Positions 23,761 to 31,905 of a DNA stretch of 64,000 nt are shown one piece after another. The stretch is from Streptomyces venezuelae (lineage in GTDB: Bacteria > Actinomycetota > Actinomycetes > Streptomycetales > Streptomycetaceae). The position numbers were made by a program, and so were the translations under genes. Location: positions 2,318,001 to 2,382,000 of the forward strand of contig NZ_CP029193.1 of assembly GCF_008642355.1 (NCBI RefSeq), read 5' to 3'. The first letter of the stretch is position 1. Each line of letters opens with the position of its first letter. The notes under the pieces are model-generated. The model was given only the letters and a program-made list of their open reading frames with translations. It was not told the DNA's origin and searched no databases.

Positions 23761-26475
23761 TCACGACCCCGCCGTGAGGCGGGACCGGCTCTGGGGCCGC
23801 CGCGGGGGCGGCAGGAAGGGGACGTGCGCTCCGTCGTCGCCGAGGGCGCCGGCGAGTGCCAGGAGGCAGCCCGCCGTCCCGGTGTTGAGGTCCATGGACA
23901 GCCGCAGCATCTGGTGTCCGGGGAAGGCCAGCTGGCCCGCGTACGACATGGCGAACCAGCCGAGTGCCCCGATCTGCTCCGCGACGTCCTCGGGCGTGAT
24001 GCCCGGGGTGGTGGTGCGGTTGACGTGGGCGAGGAGTCCGGCGCGGCCCTGGAACAGGCCGGGCTGCACGCAGAAGCGTGAGCGCGCGGCGGCCAGGATG
24101 CCGGGGCGTGCCGCCTCGAACGCCGCGTCGTCCCGGTGCGCCAGGTAGTCGTCGAGGACCATGCCGATGCCGACGCTGCCGTCGCCGAGGTAGGGCATGG
24201 TGCGCCAGCCCTCGTTGACGGCGAGGCTGCCGTCGCGTTCCTGCGCCACGCACTGGCCGAGGTCCGTGCGCAGGGCGCGGGCCGCCAGGTCGAGGAGCGC
24301 GGTGTCGCCGTTCCGCTCGTACAGGCGCAGGAAGAGCAGGGCGGGTCCGGTGGCGCCGCGCAGCAGCCCGGCGCGACGGCGTTTGCCGTCTTGCCCTGCG
24401 CTGTCCGCGGTCAGGCGCTCACCGAGCACTTCGGCGGCCCTCAGCGCATGCCGGGCGAGTTCCTCCTCGCCCGTGCTGTGGGCGAGGGAGTCGAGGGCGA
24501 GGCCGAGTCCGGCGAGGCCGCCGTGCAGGTCGGAGGGGAGCCGCTCCCACTTCTCCTGGAGGACCAGGTCGGTGAGGTCGAGGGCGCGGGTGCGGTGGCC
24601 CAGGCGGTCCAGTACGTGGGCGACGCCCGCGAGACCGTCGAACAGGCCCAGGGGTGTGCCGCGCGGGGCGGGCTCCGTGTGCTCGAGGAGCCAGCGTTCG
24701 CCTTCCTCGTAGCGTTCGGCGCCGCTCTCGGCGAGCGCGTACAGCACGCCGGCCGCGCCGTGTGCGAGGCCGAGGCCGCCGCCGTCGGAGAACTGCGCGA
24801 TGTCGCCGGGGAAGAGCCGGTCGTCGCGTTCGGGTGTCGCGGAGGCGAGGATGGCCTTGACCATCGAGTCGCGGCTGTACGGCCAGTCGGCGGGGTCGAC
24901 CAGGGGCGCGGTCGCCCCGGCCGAGTGCCGGATGGCGCCGGTCCGGTCCCCCTTCAGGACGCCCCCCACCGGGGCCTCCGTGTCTCCCGCTGCGCGGACC
25001 GGCGCCCGCTCGTGGTCCCCGGTCCGGCCGCGCGGCCCGTGTTCGATCTCGGCGACGGCCTCGGCCAGGAACTCCGCGGGTACGTCGGGGAACTCGGCGG
25101 CGATCACCTGGGCGAAGTGGGCGGCCTTGCCGCGGTCGATGGAGAGCAGTGAGGTGATCGGCAGGAAGAGGGCGAGGCGCAGGCAGGCGAGTGCGTAGCG
25201 GTCGACGTCGGTGCCGGTGCGGTCGGGCGGCGCGAGGAACCCGGGGTGCGCGACGACCTGGCGGCCCGCGTCGCCCACGGCCGTCGCCGCCTCGAAGTCG
25301 AGGAGGGAGACGGACTGTTCGTCGGGCGCGACCATGATGTTGAAGAGGTGCAGGTCGTTGAAGACGACGCCCCGTTCGTGCACGGCGGTGACGGCGTCTT
25401 CCACGGCGCGGTGCATGCGCAGCGCCCACGTCGTGTACTCGGCGATGGCGGCGGGGTCCGGCTCGCTGGTGCACAGCGGGTGCCGGTGGGCGAAGAACGA
25501 GTTGAGGGTGGACCCTTCGAGGAAGTCCATGACGAGGAAGCGGTGGCCGTCCAGGAGGAACCAGTCGCGCACCTCGGGGGCGACGCCGAGTCCGGAGAGC
25601 TTCTCCAGGGCGGCCTTCTCGCGTTCGAGGCGGGTGACGGCGTCGGCTCCGTCGGAGGCGAGACCCGCGTGCGGGCGGCCCTCCTTGAGGACGACCTTGC
25701 GGCCGTCGCGGGTGTCGGTACCCGCGTAGACACCGCCGCCGTTGGAGAAGTGCAGGGCCTTCTCGATGCGGTACGGCAGGTCGGTGACGGTCGTCGTGTT
25801 GCGGGCCGCGAGCGCCGGTTCGAGGAACGCCGGCAGGGTCACCCAGGAGGGGACCTTGAAGGCGGGGTCGCGGGGGTCGGGCACGAGCTGTCCGTCCGCG
25901 TTCTCGATGGCCGGGACCATCGTGCCTTTGCCGTTGTCGCACATGCGGCGGGTGAACGCGCCGTACCTGACGTACAGCGGGCCCTGGCGCCAGCGCAGGT
26001 CGGTGAGGATGTACGGGCCCTCGGTGCCCTCCAGGCGGTCGCCGAGGTCGTCGAGGATCTCCCGCAGCTGCGCCTCGTCCGCCGGGTAGACCGTGACGGC
26101 CTTGCCGCTGTGGTCGCGGCCCGCGTACTTGCTGTTGCGCAGGTGCAGGAGGTGTTTGCCCGGCACGAACTTGAACGGGATGCGGCGGGGCACGCAGTAG
26201 TCCCAGACGATCGAGGCGACGCGGTCCGCGTTCTCCAGGGTCGCGGAGACGTGGATCTTCCAGCCCTGCTGGGGCGAGGGCAGCGCGGCTCCTTCGCCGT
26301 CCACGGGGACGAGCGAGAGCCAGTCGCCGACGCGTCCGGAGCGCCATCCCTGGGGGACGGTCCTGCCTGCCACCGGGAACTCGGTGGCGCCCGCGGCGCC
26401 CTTGGACGACAGCCGGTCCGGGGTCTCGTAGAAATGCCTGTCGGCCAGACAGTAGACCTCGTACCGCTTGTCCAT
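23761..26475 (-). CDS. ramC: RamC-type class III lanthipeptide synthetase
   Basis: A 904-residue trifunctional enzyme. The N-terminal lyase-like region is about 1-230. The Ser/Thr kinase-like domain at about 235-480 has VVLKEGRPHAG for the ATP-binding Lys, the catalytic loop VFNDLHLFNIMV and LLDFEAA in place of DFG. The C-terminal LanC-like cyclase domain is about 530-890 (GGGLGLAHGAAGVLYAL, GGLAGLGLALDSLAH, GDGSVGIGMVLDDYL). It phosphorylates Ser in RamS, eliminates phosphate and closes the rings. It is the first gene of ramCSAB, and a 218-base upstream region separates it from the ferredoxin gene and includes a perfect small palindrome. Confidence 0.92.
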   Translation of the reverse strand: MDKRYEVYCLADRHFYETPDRLSSKGAAGATEFPVAGRTVPQGWRSGRVGDWLSLVPVDGEGAALPSPQQGWKIHVSATLENADRVASIVWDYCVPRRIPFKFVPGKHLLHLRNSKYAGRDHSGKAVTVYPADEAQLREILDDLGDRLEGTEGPYILTDLRWRQGPLYVRYGAFTRRMCDNGKGTMVPAIENADGQLVPDPRDPAFKVPSWVTLPAFLEPALAARNTTTVTDLPYRIEKALHFSNGGGVYAGTDTRDGRKVVLKEGRPHAGLASDGADAVTRLEREKAALEKLSGLGVAPEVRDWFLLDGHRFLVMDFLEGSTLNSFFAHRHPLCTSEPDPAAIAEYTTWALRMHRAVEDAVTAVHERGVVFNDLHLFNIMVAPDEQSVSLLDFEAATAVGDAGRQVVAHPGFLAPPDRTGTDVDRYALACLRLALFLPITSLLSIDRGKAAHFAQVIAAEFPDVPAEFLAEAVAEIEHGPRGRTGDHERAPVRAAGDTEAPVGGVLKGDRTGAIRHSAGATAPLVDPADWPYSRDSMVKAILASATPERDDRLFPGDIAQFSDGGGLGLAHGAAGVLYALAESGAERYEEGERWLLEHTEPAPRGTPLGLFDGLAGVAHVLDRLGHRTRALDLTDLVLQEKWERLPSDLHGGLAGLGLALDSLAHSTGEEELARHALRAAEVLGERLTADSAGQDGKRRRAGLLRGATGPALLFLRLYERNGDTALLDLAARALRTDLGQCVAQERDGSLAVNEGWRTMPYLGDGSVGIGMVLDDYLAHRDDAAFEAARPGILAAARSRFCVQPGLFQGRAGLLAHVNRTTTPGITPEDVAEQIGALGWFAMSYAGQLAFPGHQMLRLSMDLNTGTAGCLLALAGALGDDGAHVPFLPPPRRPQSRSRLTAGS

Positions 26476-26531
26476 GGCGTCCCCTCTCCGCTCGGCGTGG
26501 CAGAGAGATTTCCAGGGCGCAAAGGGACGGA

Positions 26532-26545
26532 ACAGTCACGACTGT
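26532..26545. promoter_or_regulatory. Palindrome upstream of ramC, candidate activator site
   Basis: ACAGTC (26532-26537) and GACTGT (26540-26545) form a perfect inverted repeat with a two-base centre, 56 bases upstream of the ramC start. It lies in the only sizeable promoter region of the ram operon, so RamR or another developmental regulator may bind here. Assignment to RamR is inference. Confidence 0.4.
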
Positions 26546-26631
26546 CATCAGATCGCTGTGCGAAACGCATGGGTAAAGTCACGTTCGCTCATGTTCGAGA
26601 GCACAGAATATTCGCGGCCCGGACAAATGGC

Positions 26632-26671
26632 GACACCCGCGCCGACATGGGATGAACGGGGCGCGGGTGTC
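26632..26671 (-). terminator. Terminator of the aldehyde dehydrogenase/ferredoxin operon
   Basis: A perfect 12-base stem, GACACCCGCGCC (26632-26643) against GGCGCGGGTGTC (26660-26671), with a 16-base loop. It begins 22 bases beyond the ferredoxin stop on the minus strand and insulates the ram operon from read-through. Confidence 0.8.
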
Positions 26672-26693
26672 AACGAGTCGGGAACGTGCCTGG

Positions 26694-26927
26694 TCACTCC
26701 TCCGGCGGGAACACGACCTCCCCGCCGTGGGCCAGCGTGATCGTGATCGCCTCGACCGGGCAGCCCTCCGCCGCTTCGAGGACCTTCTCGTTGGCGTCGG
26801 TCTCGGGGGCGGTGGGGTGCGACTGGCGGGCGGTGTCCAGTGCGAAGCCGCCGGGCGCGGTGAGCACGCACATCCCGGAGCCGATGCAGACGGACCGGTC
26901 GACCTCGACGTGCCAGCGGTCTCCCAT
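26694..26927 (-). CDS. 3Fe-4S ferredoxin (P450 redox partner type)
   Basis: A 77-residue ferredoxin with three conserved cysteines: CIGSGMC (14 and 20) and CPVEA (56). The CxxxxxC spacing with one later Cys-Pro is that of [3Fe-4S] ferredoxins that feed electrons to actinobacterial cytochromes P450. Its ATG overlaps the stop of the aldehyde dehydrogenase gene by one base (TGATG). The nearest P450 in the window is CYP125 at 39562, behind the same type of operator, so this ferredoxin may serve it; no ferredoxin reductase is in the window. Confidence 0.92.
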   Translation of the reverse strand: MGDRWHVEVDRSVCIGSGMCVLTAPGGFALDTARQSHPTAPETDANEKVLEAAEGCPVEAITITLAHGGEVVFPPEE

Positions 26928-28393
26928 CAGGCACCGCTCCCCTCATAGCCGTTGGGGAGGTGGATCATCTTGTGCTCGAAGTACTCGCCGTATCCCTCGG
27001 GCCCGAACTCGCGCCCGAGGCCCGAGTTCTTGAAGCCGCCGAAGGGGCCGAGCATGTCGAGGCTGAAGGTGTTCACGGAGTACGTGCCGGTGCGCACGCG
27101 GCGCGCGATGTCGATGCCACGCTCGGTGTCGGCCGTCCAGACGCTGCCGCTGAGTCCGTAGTCGGAGTCGTCGGCGATGCGTACCGCCTCGTCCTCGTCG
27201 CCGTAGGGCAGCAGGCAGATGACGGGGCCGAAGATCTCCTCGCGGGCGATGCGCATCGAGTTGTCGACGCCGCCGAAGAGGGTCGGCTCGACGTACCAGC
27301 CCCGGTCGAGTCCGGCGGGACGGCCGCCGCCCGCGAGGATCTTGGCGCCTTCCTCCTGGCCGATGCGGATGTAGTCGAGGGAGCGCTGCTGCTGCCGCCG
27401 GGCGACGAGCGGGCCGAGTTCGGTGGCGGGGTCGAGGGGGTCGCCGACCTTGAGGGCGCTCGCTGCGGCGGCGAAGGCCTCGGCGAACTCGTCGTAGCGG
27501 GTGCGGGGGACGAGGATGCGGGTCTGGGCCACGCAGGCCTGGCCGTTGATCATCCAGGCGAACGGGGTGATGCCCGCGACGGCCGTGGCCGTGTCGGCGT
27601 CCGGCAGGATGACGGCGGCGGACTTGCCGCCCAGTTCCAGGGTCACGCGGGTGAGGTTGCGGGCGGCGACCTCCATGACGCGTTTGCCCGCGGCGACGGA
27701 TCCGGTGAAGGACACCTTGTCGACGTCGGGGTGCCCGACGAGGTACTCGCTGACCTCGCGGTCGGCGCAGACGATGGACAGCACGCCCTCGGGCAGGCCC
27801 GCCTCGGCGGCGAGCTCGGCGAGTATGTAGGCGTCCAGGGGCGCCTCCGGGGAGGTCTTGAGGATCACGGGACAGCCGGCGAGGAGGGCGGGGGCCAGTT
27901 TGGCGGCGGCGGTGAACTGCGGGACGTTCCACGGCACGACGGCCGCGACGACGCCCACGGGTTCGCGCCGGACGAGCAGCCTGCCGAGGACGCCGTCCCG
28001 CTGCTCCTCGTACGGGAAGTCGCGCGCGACGGTGATCGCCGCGTCCCACACCATCATCGCGGCGAGGGCCTGCACCATCACACTGGAGGTGTACGGGGTG
28101 CCGTTCTCGGTGCTGATGACGCGGGCGATCTCCTCGTGGCGCACCGCGAAGCCGTCCTTGATCTTCGTGACGACCTCGATGCGCTCGTCCAGGGTCATGC
28201 GCGGCCAGGGTCCGTGCTCGAACGCCTTGCGGGCGGCGGCGACGGCGCGGTCGATGTCGGCGGGGGCCGCGTGCGGCACGCGGGCGAAGACCTCTCCGGT
28301 GTGCGGGGAGACGATGTCGATGACGTCCTTGCCGAGCGGGTCGACCAACTCCCCGCCGATGAACAGCTGTCCGTGTTCCACGAGCTCGGTCAT
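26927..28393 (-). CDS. NAD(P)-dependent aldehyde dehydrogenase
   Basis: A 488-residue enzyme of the aldehyde dehydrogenase superfamily. It has the cofactor loop VVAAVVPWNVP, FTGSVAAGKRV, the general base Glu in TLELGGKSA, the catalytic Cys in NGQACVAQTRI and EEIFGPVICLLPY near the C-terminus. It oxidises an aldehyde to the acid with NAD(P)+. AGGAGG lies 9 bases before the ATG. It is cotranscribed with the overlapping 3Fe-4S ferredoxin and divergent from a metallo-hydrolase, with two KstR-like sites between them. In that context the substrate could be a sterol side-chain aldehyde produced after C26/C27 hydroxylation (inference). Confidence 0.92.
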   Translation of the reverse strand: MTELVEHGQLFIGGELVDPLGKDVIDIVSPHTGEVFARVPHAAPADIDRAVAAARKAFEHGPWPRMTLDERIEVVTKIKDGFAVRHEEIARVISTENGTPYTSSVMVQALAAMMVWDAAITVARDFPYEEQRDGVLGRLLVRREPVGVVAAVVPWNVPQFTAAAKLAPALLAGCPVILKTSPEAPLDAYILAELAAEAGLPEGVLSIVCADREVSEYLVGHPDVDKVSFTGSVAAGKRVMEVAARNLTRVTLELGGKSAAVILPDADTATAVAGITPFAWMINGQACVAQTRILVPRTRYDEFAEAFAAAASALKVGDPLDPATELGPLVARRQQQRSLDYIRIGQEEGAKILAGGGRPAGLDRGWYVEPTLFGGVDNSMRIAREEIFGPVICLLPYGDEDEAVRIADDSDYGLSGSVWTADTERGIDIARRVRTGTYSVNTFSLDMLGPFGGFKNSGLGREFGPEGYGEYFEHKMIHLPNGYEGSGA

Positions 28394-28446
28394 GGCTGAC
28401 TGCCTCCTGCGGAGCGTTTCCTGACACGGTTTCAGGACTGAGGAAC

Positions 28447-28460
28447 TGATACCAGTTCTA
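28447..28460. promoter_or_regulatory. KstR-like operator on the aldehyde dehydrogenase side
   Basis: TGATACCAGTTCTA matches TNNAACNNGTTNNA with one change (TAC for AAC). It overlaps a perfect inverted repeat, GAACTG/CAGTTC, at 28443-28458. It is 53 bases from the aldehyde dehydrogenase start. The same TAC variant occurs before fadA5. Confidence 0.6.
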
Positions 28461-28523
28461 GTTCGTGGAGTCCACGGACGGAAGGGGCAACGCGCGCTCC
28501 AAGCAGTCGACTTGGGCGACCAC

Positions 28524-28537
28524 TGGAACTAGTTCTA
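28524..28537. promoter_or_regulatory. KstR-type operator on the metallo-hydrolase side
   Basis: TGGAACTAGTTCTA is a perfect match to TNNAACNNGTTNNA and contains the ten-base palindrome GAACTAGTTC. It is 71 bases upstream of the metallo-hydrolase start. Confidence 0.75.
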
Positions 28538-28608
28538 GTTATAGTGAGGAGCCCCGGCGAGGGTGAAGGACCCCGGCGAGGGGACCGGCGACGAGAGACG
28601 AGGCCCTC

Positions 28609-29664
28609 ATGACCCCGCAGGTGACGGACCCGCCGGTGACCGAGCACGGCGGCGGCGTCTGGAGCATCAAGGTCCCGATCCCCGACAACCCCCTCGGCTT
28701 CACCCTCGTCCACCTCCTCGACACCGACGCGGGACCGGTCCTCGTCGACACCGGCTGGGACGACCCGGCGTCCTGGGACACCCTCGTCGCCGGGCTCGCC
28801 GCGTGCGGCGTCGCGGTCGCCGACGTGCACGGCGTCGTCATCACCCACCACCACCCCGACCACCACGGCCTCTCCGGCCAGGTCCGCGACGCGTCCGGAG
28901 CGTGGATCGCCATGCACGACGCCGACGCGTCCGTGGTCCGCCGCACCCGCTCGAACCCGCCGGACCGCTGGTACGCGTACCTCGTGGACAAGCTCACGGC
29001 CGCCGGCGCGCCCGCCGACCACCTCGCCCCGCTGCTCCGCGCCCGCGACGAGGGCCGCCCCCGCAAGCTCCCCGGCCTCGCCCCCGCCCTGCCCGACCGC
29101 TCCATCACCCCCGGCGAACTCCTCGCCCTGCCCGGCCGCCGCCTGCGCGCCGTCTGGACCCCCGGCCACACGCCCGGCCACGTCTGCCTCCACCTGGAGG
29201 AGGACCACCCCGCGGGCCTGCGCGGCAACGGCCGCCTCTTCTCCGGCGACCATCTGCTGCCCGGCATCAGCCCGCACATCGGCCTGTACGAGGACCCCGA
29301 TTCGGAGACGGTGACCGACCCCCTCGGCGACTACCTGGACTCCCTGGAGCGCGTCGCCCGCCTCGGCCCCGCGGAGATCCTCCCCGCCCACCAGCGCGCG
29401 TTCACCGACGCGCCGGCCCGCGTCCACGAACTCCTGGCCCACCACGAGGAGCGCCTGACCGGGCTGCTCGCCCTGCTCGCCGAGCCCCTCACCCCGTGGC
29501 AGATCGCCGCGCGCATGGAGTGGAACCGGCCCTGGGACGAAATCCCCTACGGGTCGAGGACCATCGCCGTGTCGGAGGCCGAGGCGCATGTGCGGCGGCT
29601 GGTGAAGCTGGGGCGCGCCGAGGCCGTGCCGGGGAGCGATCCGGTCGCGTTCGTGGCGGTGTGA
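28609..29664 (+). CDS. Metallo-beta-lactamase-fold hydrolase
   Basis: A 351-residue hydrolase. The metal motif HxHxDH is seen in VITHHHPDHHGLS (about residues 83-95); a later His in PGHTPGHVCLH, an Asp in FSGDHLLPG and a C-terminal His (AHQRAF) complete the site. The C-terminal 90 residues look like a winged-helix or helical tail (WQIAARMEWNRPW, VRRLVKLGRAEAV), as in LACTB2-like members. GAGG precedes the ATG by 5 bases. The gene is divergent from the aldehyde dehydrogenase/ferredoxin operon with a perfect KstR-type site upstream. A thioesterase or hydrolase step on a CoA or lactone intermediate is possible but unproven. Confidence 0.9.
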   Translation: MTPQVTDPPVTEHGGGVWSIKVPIPDNPLGFTLVHLLDTDAGPVLVDTGWDDPASWDTLVAGLAACGVAVADVHGVVITHHHPDHHGLSGQVRDASGAWIAMHDADASVVRRTRSNPPDRWYAYLVDKLTAAGAPADHLAPLLRARDEGRPRKLPGLAPALPDRSITPGELLALPGRRLRAVWTPGHTPGHVCLHLEEDHPAGLRGNGRLFSGDHLLPGISPHIGLYEDPDSETVTDPLGDYLDSLERVARLGPAEILPAHQRAFTDAPARVHELLAHHEERLTGLLALLAEPLTPWQIAARMEWNRPWDEIPYGSRTIAVSEAEAHVRRLVKLGRAEAVPGSDPVAFVAV

Positions 29665-29694
29665 CCCGAGGGGTGCGCGGACCGGCCGGTAGAG

Positions 29695-29835
29695 TGAGGG
29701 CGTCGTCCTCACGTCCGCCAAGGGGGAAGCCGGTGCGAATCCGGCGCTGACCCGCAGCCGTGTGCCACGCAACGTGGTGAGCCGGAATGCCCGGCGCGGA
29801 ACGTGACCGGCTCGCTTCATCGGGCCCCCGATGAG
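29695..29835 (+). ncRNA. Cobalamin riboswitch
   Basis: The B12 box is clear at about 29727-29760: AAGCCGGTGCGAATCCGGCG continuing into CTGACCCGCAGCCGTG. The L5/P5 element GCCACGCAACGTGG and the conserved GAGCCGGAATGCC follow at about 29763-29791. A downstream hairpin TCATCGG/CCGATGA (29817-29823 and 29828-29834) may be the expression platform. It lies between the metallo-hydrolase stop and an operon that ends in an ECF importer. With adenosylcobalamin bound it should switch the operon off. The exact 5' limit is approximate. Confidence 0.93.
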
Positions 29836-29934
29836 CGGCACCGTCGAGGTATACGGAGCCGGAGCCGCCCGGTCGCCGTGCTCGCACGGTCCGTGCCGCC
29901 CCGCTCCCCGCAGGGAGAGGCAACCCGCCCCATC

Positions 29935-31170
29935 ATGAACGTTCGTCGCAGCGCAGCGGTCCTGGCCGCCGCCGTCGCCGTCTTCGGCTCGGCCGCGGCA
30001 CCGGCCGCCTTCGCGGACGACGCGAAGCCGTCGCCGTCGGCCGCTCTCCCCTCGGGCCTCTACGGCAAGTCCGACCCGAAGTTCGACGGCGTCTTCCGCC
30101 AGTCGTACGCCCTGCTCGCCCAGCACACCGAGGGCGTCGAGCCCGCCGCGAAGGCCGTGGACTGGCTGACCGGCCAGCAGTGTGCGAGCGGCGGCTTCGC
30201 GGCGTACCGCGCGGACTCCTCCGAGCCGTGCAACTCCAAGACGGCGGTCGACAGCAACTCCACCGCGGCGGCCGTGCAGGCCCTCGCCGCGCTCGGCGGC
30301 CAGGACAAGACGGTCAAGAAGAGCGTCGACTGGCTGAAGTCCGTGCAGAACAAGGACGGCGGCTGGGGCAACACCCCGGGACTGCCCTCCGACGCGAACT
30401 CCACCGGCATCGTCGTCGGCGCGCTCGTCGCCGCGGGCCGCAACCCCGCCGACGTGAAGTCCCAGGACGGCAAGTCCGCCTACGACGCGCTGCCGAAGCT
30501 CGCCATGGACTGCGGCAAGGACGGCGGCGCCTTCGGCCTCGCCGACATGAAGTCCGGCAAGCTCGCGCCGAACGCCTACGCCACCGCCGCCGGTGTGCTC
30601 GGCAGCCTCGGCAAGGGCCTCGTCGTTTCCGCCCCCAAGAAGTCCGAGGACGCCGCGCCCAAGTGCGCGAAGCCGGACACGGCCACGCAGGCCGCGAGCA
30701 ACGGCGTCGGCTATCTGCTCGACACCCTCGGCAAGACCGACGACCACCTGATGTCGTCGATGCCGGGCTCCACGGACCAGCCGGACTTCGGCACCACCGC
30801 CGACTCCGTGCTCGCCCTCGCCGCCGCCGGACAGGGCGAGCGGGCGAAGAAGTCCGCCGAGTGGCTCGCCGGTAACTCTGCGGACTGGGCCAAGCAGTCG
30901 GGCCCGGCCGCCTACTCCAAGTTGATCTTCGCCGCGCACGCGGCCGGTCTGGACGCGCGCGACTTCGGCGGCGCCGACCTTGTCAAGCAGCTGAACGCCA
31001 CGGGTCCGGCCCCCGAGACCTCCTCGAAGTCCCCGTCCGACGCGGACTCGGACGAGAAGAAGGACGACGACGGCGGCGTCAGCGTCTGGTGGATCATCGG
31101 CGTCGGCATGGTCGCGGGCATCGGCATCGGCTTCCTGTACAGCGGCAACCGCAAGAAGCAGCAGCCGTGA
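29935..31170 (+). CDS. Surface-anchored alpha-barrel repeat protein, intrinsic-factor-like
   Basis: A 411-residue secreted protein. The signal peptide (1 to about 27) ends AAPAAFADD. The helical repeat domain at about 45-350 has motifs such as WLTGQQCASGGFAAY, WLKSVQNKDGGWGN and SVLALAAAGQGERAKKSAEWL, the pattern of prenyltransferase/squalene-cyclase repeats that also form the cobalamin-binding alpha domain of animal intrinsic factor and transcobalamin. An acidic linker is followed by a C-terminal membrane helix (about 378-402) and a basic tail. It is the first gene after the cobalamin riboswitch and overlaps the next by GTGA, so it is probably a cell-surface corrinoid binder feeding the ECF importer. 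Binding is inferred. Confidence 0.85.
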   Translation: MNVRRSAAVLAAAVAVFGSAAAPAAFADDAKPSPSAALPSGLYGKSDPKFDGVFRQSYALLAQHTEGVEPAAKAVDWLTGQQCASGGFAAYRADSSEPCNSKTAVDSNSTAAAVQALAALGGQDKTVKKSVDWLKSVQNKDGGWGNTPGLPSDANSTGIVVGALVAAGRNPADVKSQDGKSAYDALPKLAMDCGKDGGAFGLADMKSGKLAPNAYATAAGVLGSLGKGLVVSAPKKSEDAAPKCAKPDTATQAASNGVGYLLDTLGKTDDHLMSSMPGSTDQPDFGTTADSVLALAAAGQGERAKKSAEWLAGNSADWAKQSGPAAYSKLIFAAHAAGLDARDFGGADLVKQLNATGPAPETSSKSPSDADSDEKKDDDGGVSVWWIIGVGMVAGIGIGFLYSGNRKKQQP

Positions 31171-31862
31171 CGCGGGACCGTGAGCGGCGCGGACGGGGGC
31201 GCGGGCGGCTGACTGTCGGCGTGTTCCTCGCCGCGCTCCTGGGCGTTCTCGCCGCCGTGCCCGCCCAGGCCGCCGGTTACCGCTACTGGTCGTTCTGGGA
31301 GCGGGACGGCGCGCAGTGGACGTACGCCAGCCAGGGCCCCGGCACCGCGCGTCCCGAGGACGGCGACGTCCAGGGGTTCCGCTTCTCGGTCTCCGACGAC
31401 TCGAAGGACTCGGCGAAGCCGCGCGGTCCCGCCGACTTCGACGCCATCTGCGCGGGCACCCCGGCGAAGGACGGCCGCAAGCGGGTGGGCCTCGTCGTCG
31501 ACTTCGGCACGGCGGGTGACGCGCCCGGCGGCGAGACGCCGCCGAAGCGGCGGACCGCCTGCGCGCAGGTCGGCGAGGACGCCACCAGCGCGGAGGCCCT
31601 CGCCTCCGTCGCCAAGCCGCTGCGCTACGACAGCAAGGCGCTGCTGTGCGCGATCGACGGCTACCCGAAGAGGGGCTGCGGCGAACAGGTCGCCGACGAC
31701 GGAACGACCACGAAGACACAGCCGCAGACGGGGACGGGGAACGCGGACGACGGTGCGGGGGACGGCGCCGACGGCGGCCCCTCCGTCGGCCTGATCGCCG
31801 GGATCGCCGCCGTCGCGCTGCTCGGCGGCGCCGGGATCTGGCAGGCCCGCCGCCGCGGCTGA
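31167..31862 (+). CDS. Secreted membrane-anchored protein of the B12 operon (SCO2324-like)
   Basis: A 231-residue protein. A basic N-terminus and signal peptide (about 1-37, ending VPAQAA) are followed by an extracellular domain of about 150 residues starting YRYWSFWERDGAQW and containing several cysteines (CAGT, CAQVG, LLCAIDGYPKRGCG). A Thr/Gly/Asp-rich linker and a C-terminal membrane helix with an Arg tail follow. Its GTG overlaps the stop of the alpha-barrel protein. No enzyme motif is seen. Because animal cobalamin carriers pair an alpha-barrel with a small beta domain, this could be a separately encoded partner that closes over the ligand; this is conjecture. Confidence 0.8.
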   Translation: MTRDRERRGRGRGRLTVGVFLAALLGVLAAVPAQAAGYRYWSFWERDGAQWTYASQGPGTARPEDGDVQGFRFSVSDDSKDSAKPRGPADFDAICAGTPAKDGRKRVGLVVDFGTAGDAPGGETPPKRRTACAQVGEDATSAEALASVAKPLRYDSKALLCAIDGYPKRGCGEQVADDGTTTKTQPQTGTGNADDGAGDGADGGPSVGLIAGIAAVALLGGAGIWQARRRG

Positions 31863-31905
31863 CGCGCGGCTGCGTACGGACGACGAACACGACACGGACA
31901 GCACC

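Noticed and set aside
28421..28435. CTGACACGGTTTCAG as another KstR operator
   Set aside because: It is an imperfect dyad but lacks the AACNNGTT core, and a better site lies 12 bases away, so I did not count it.
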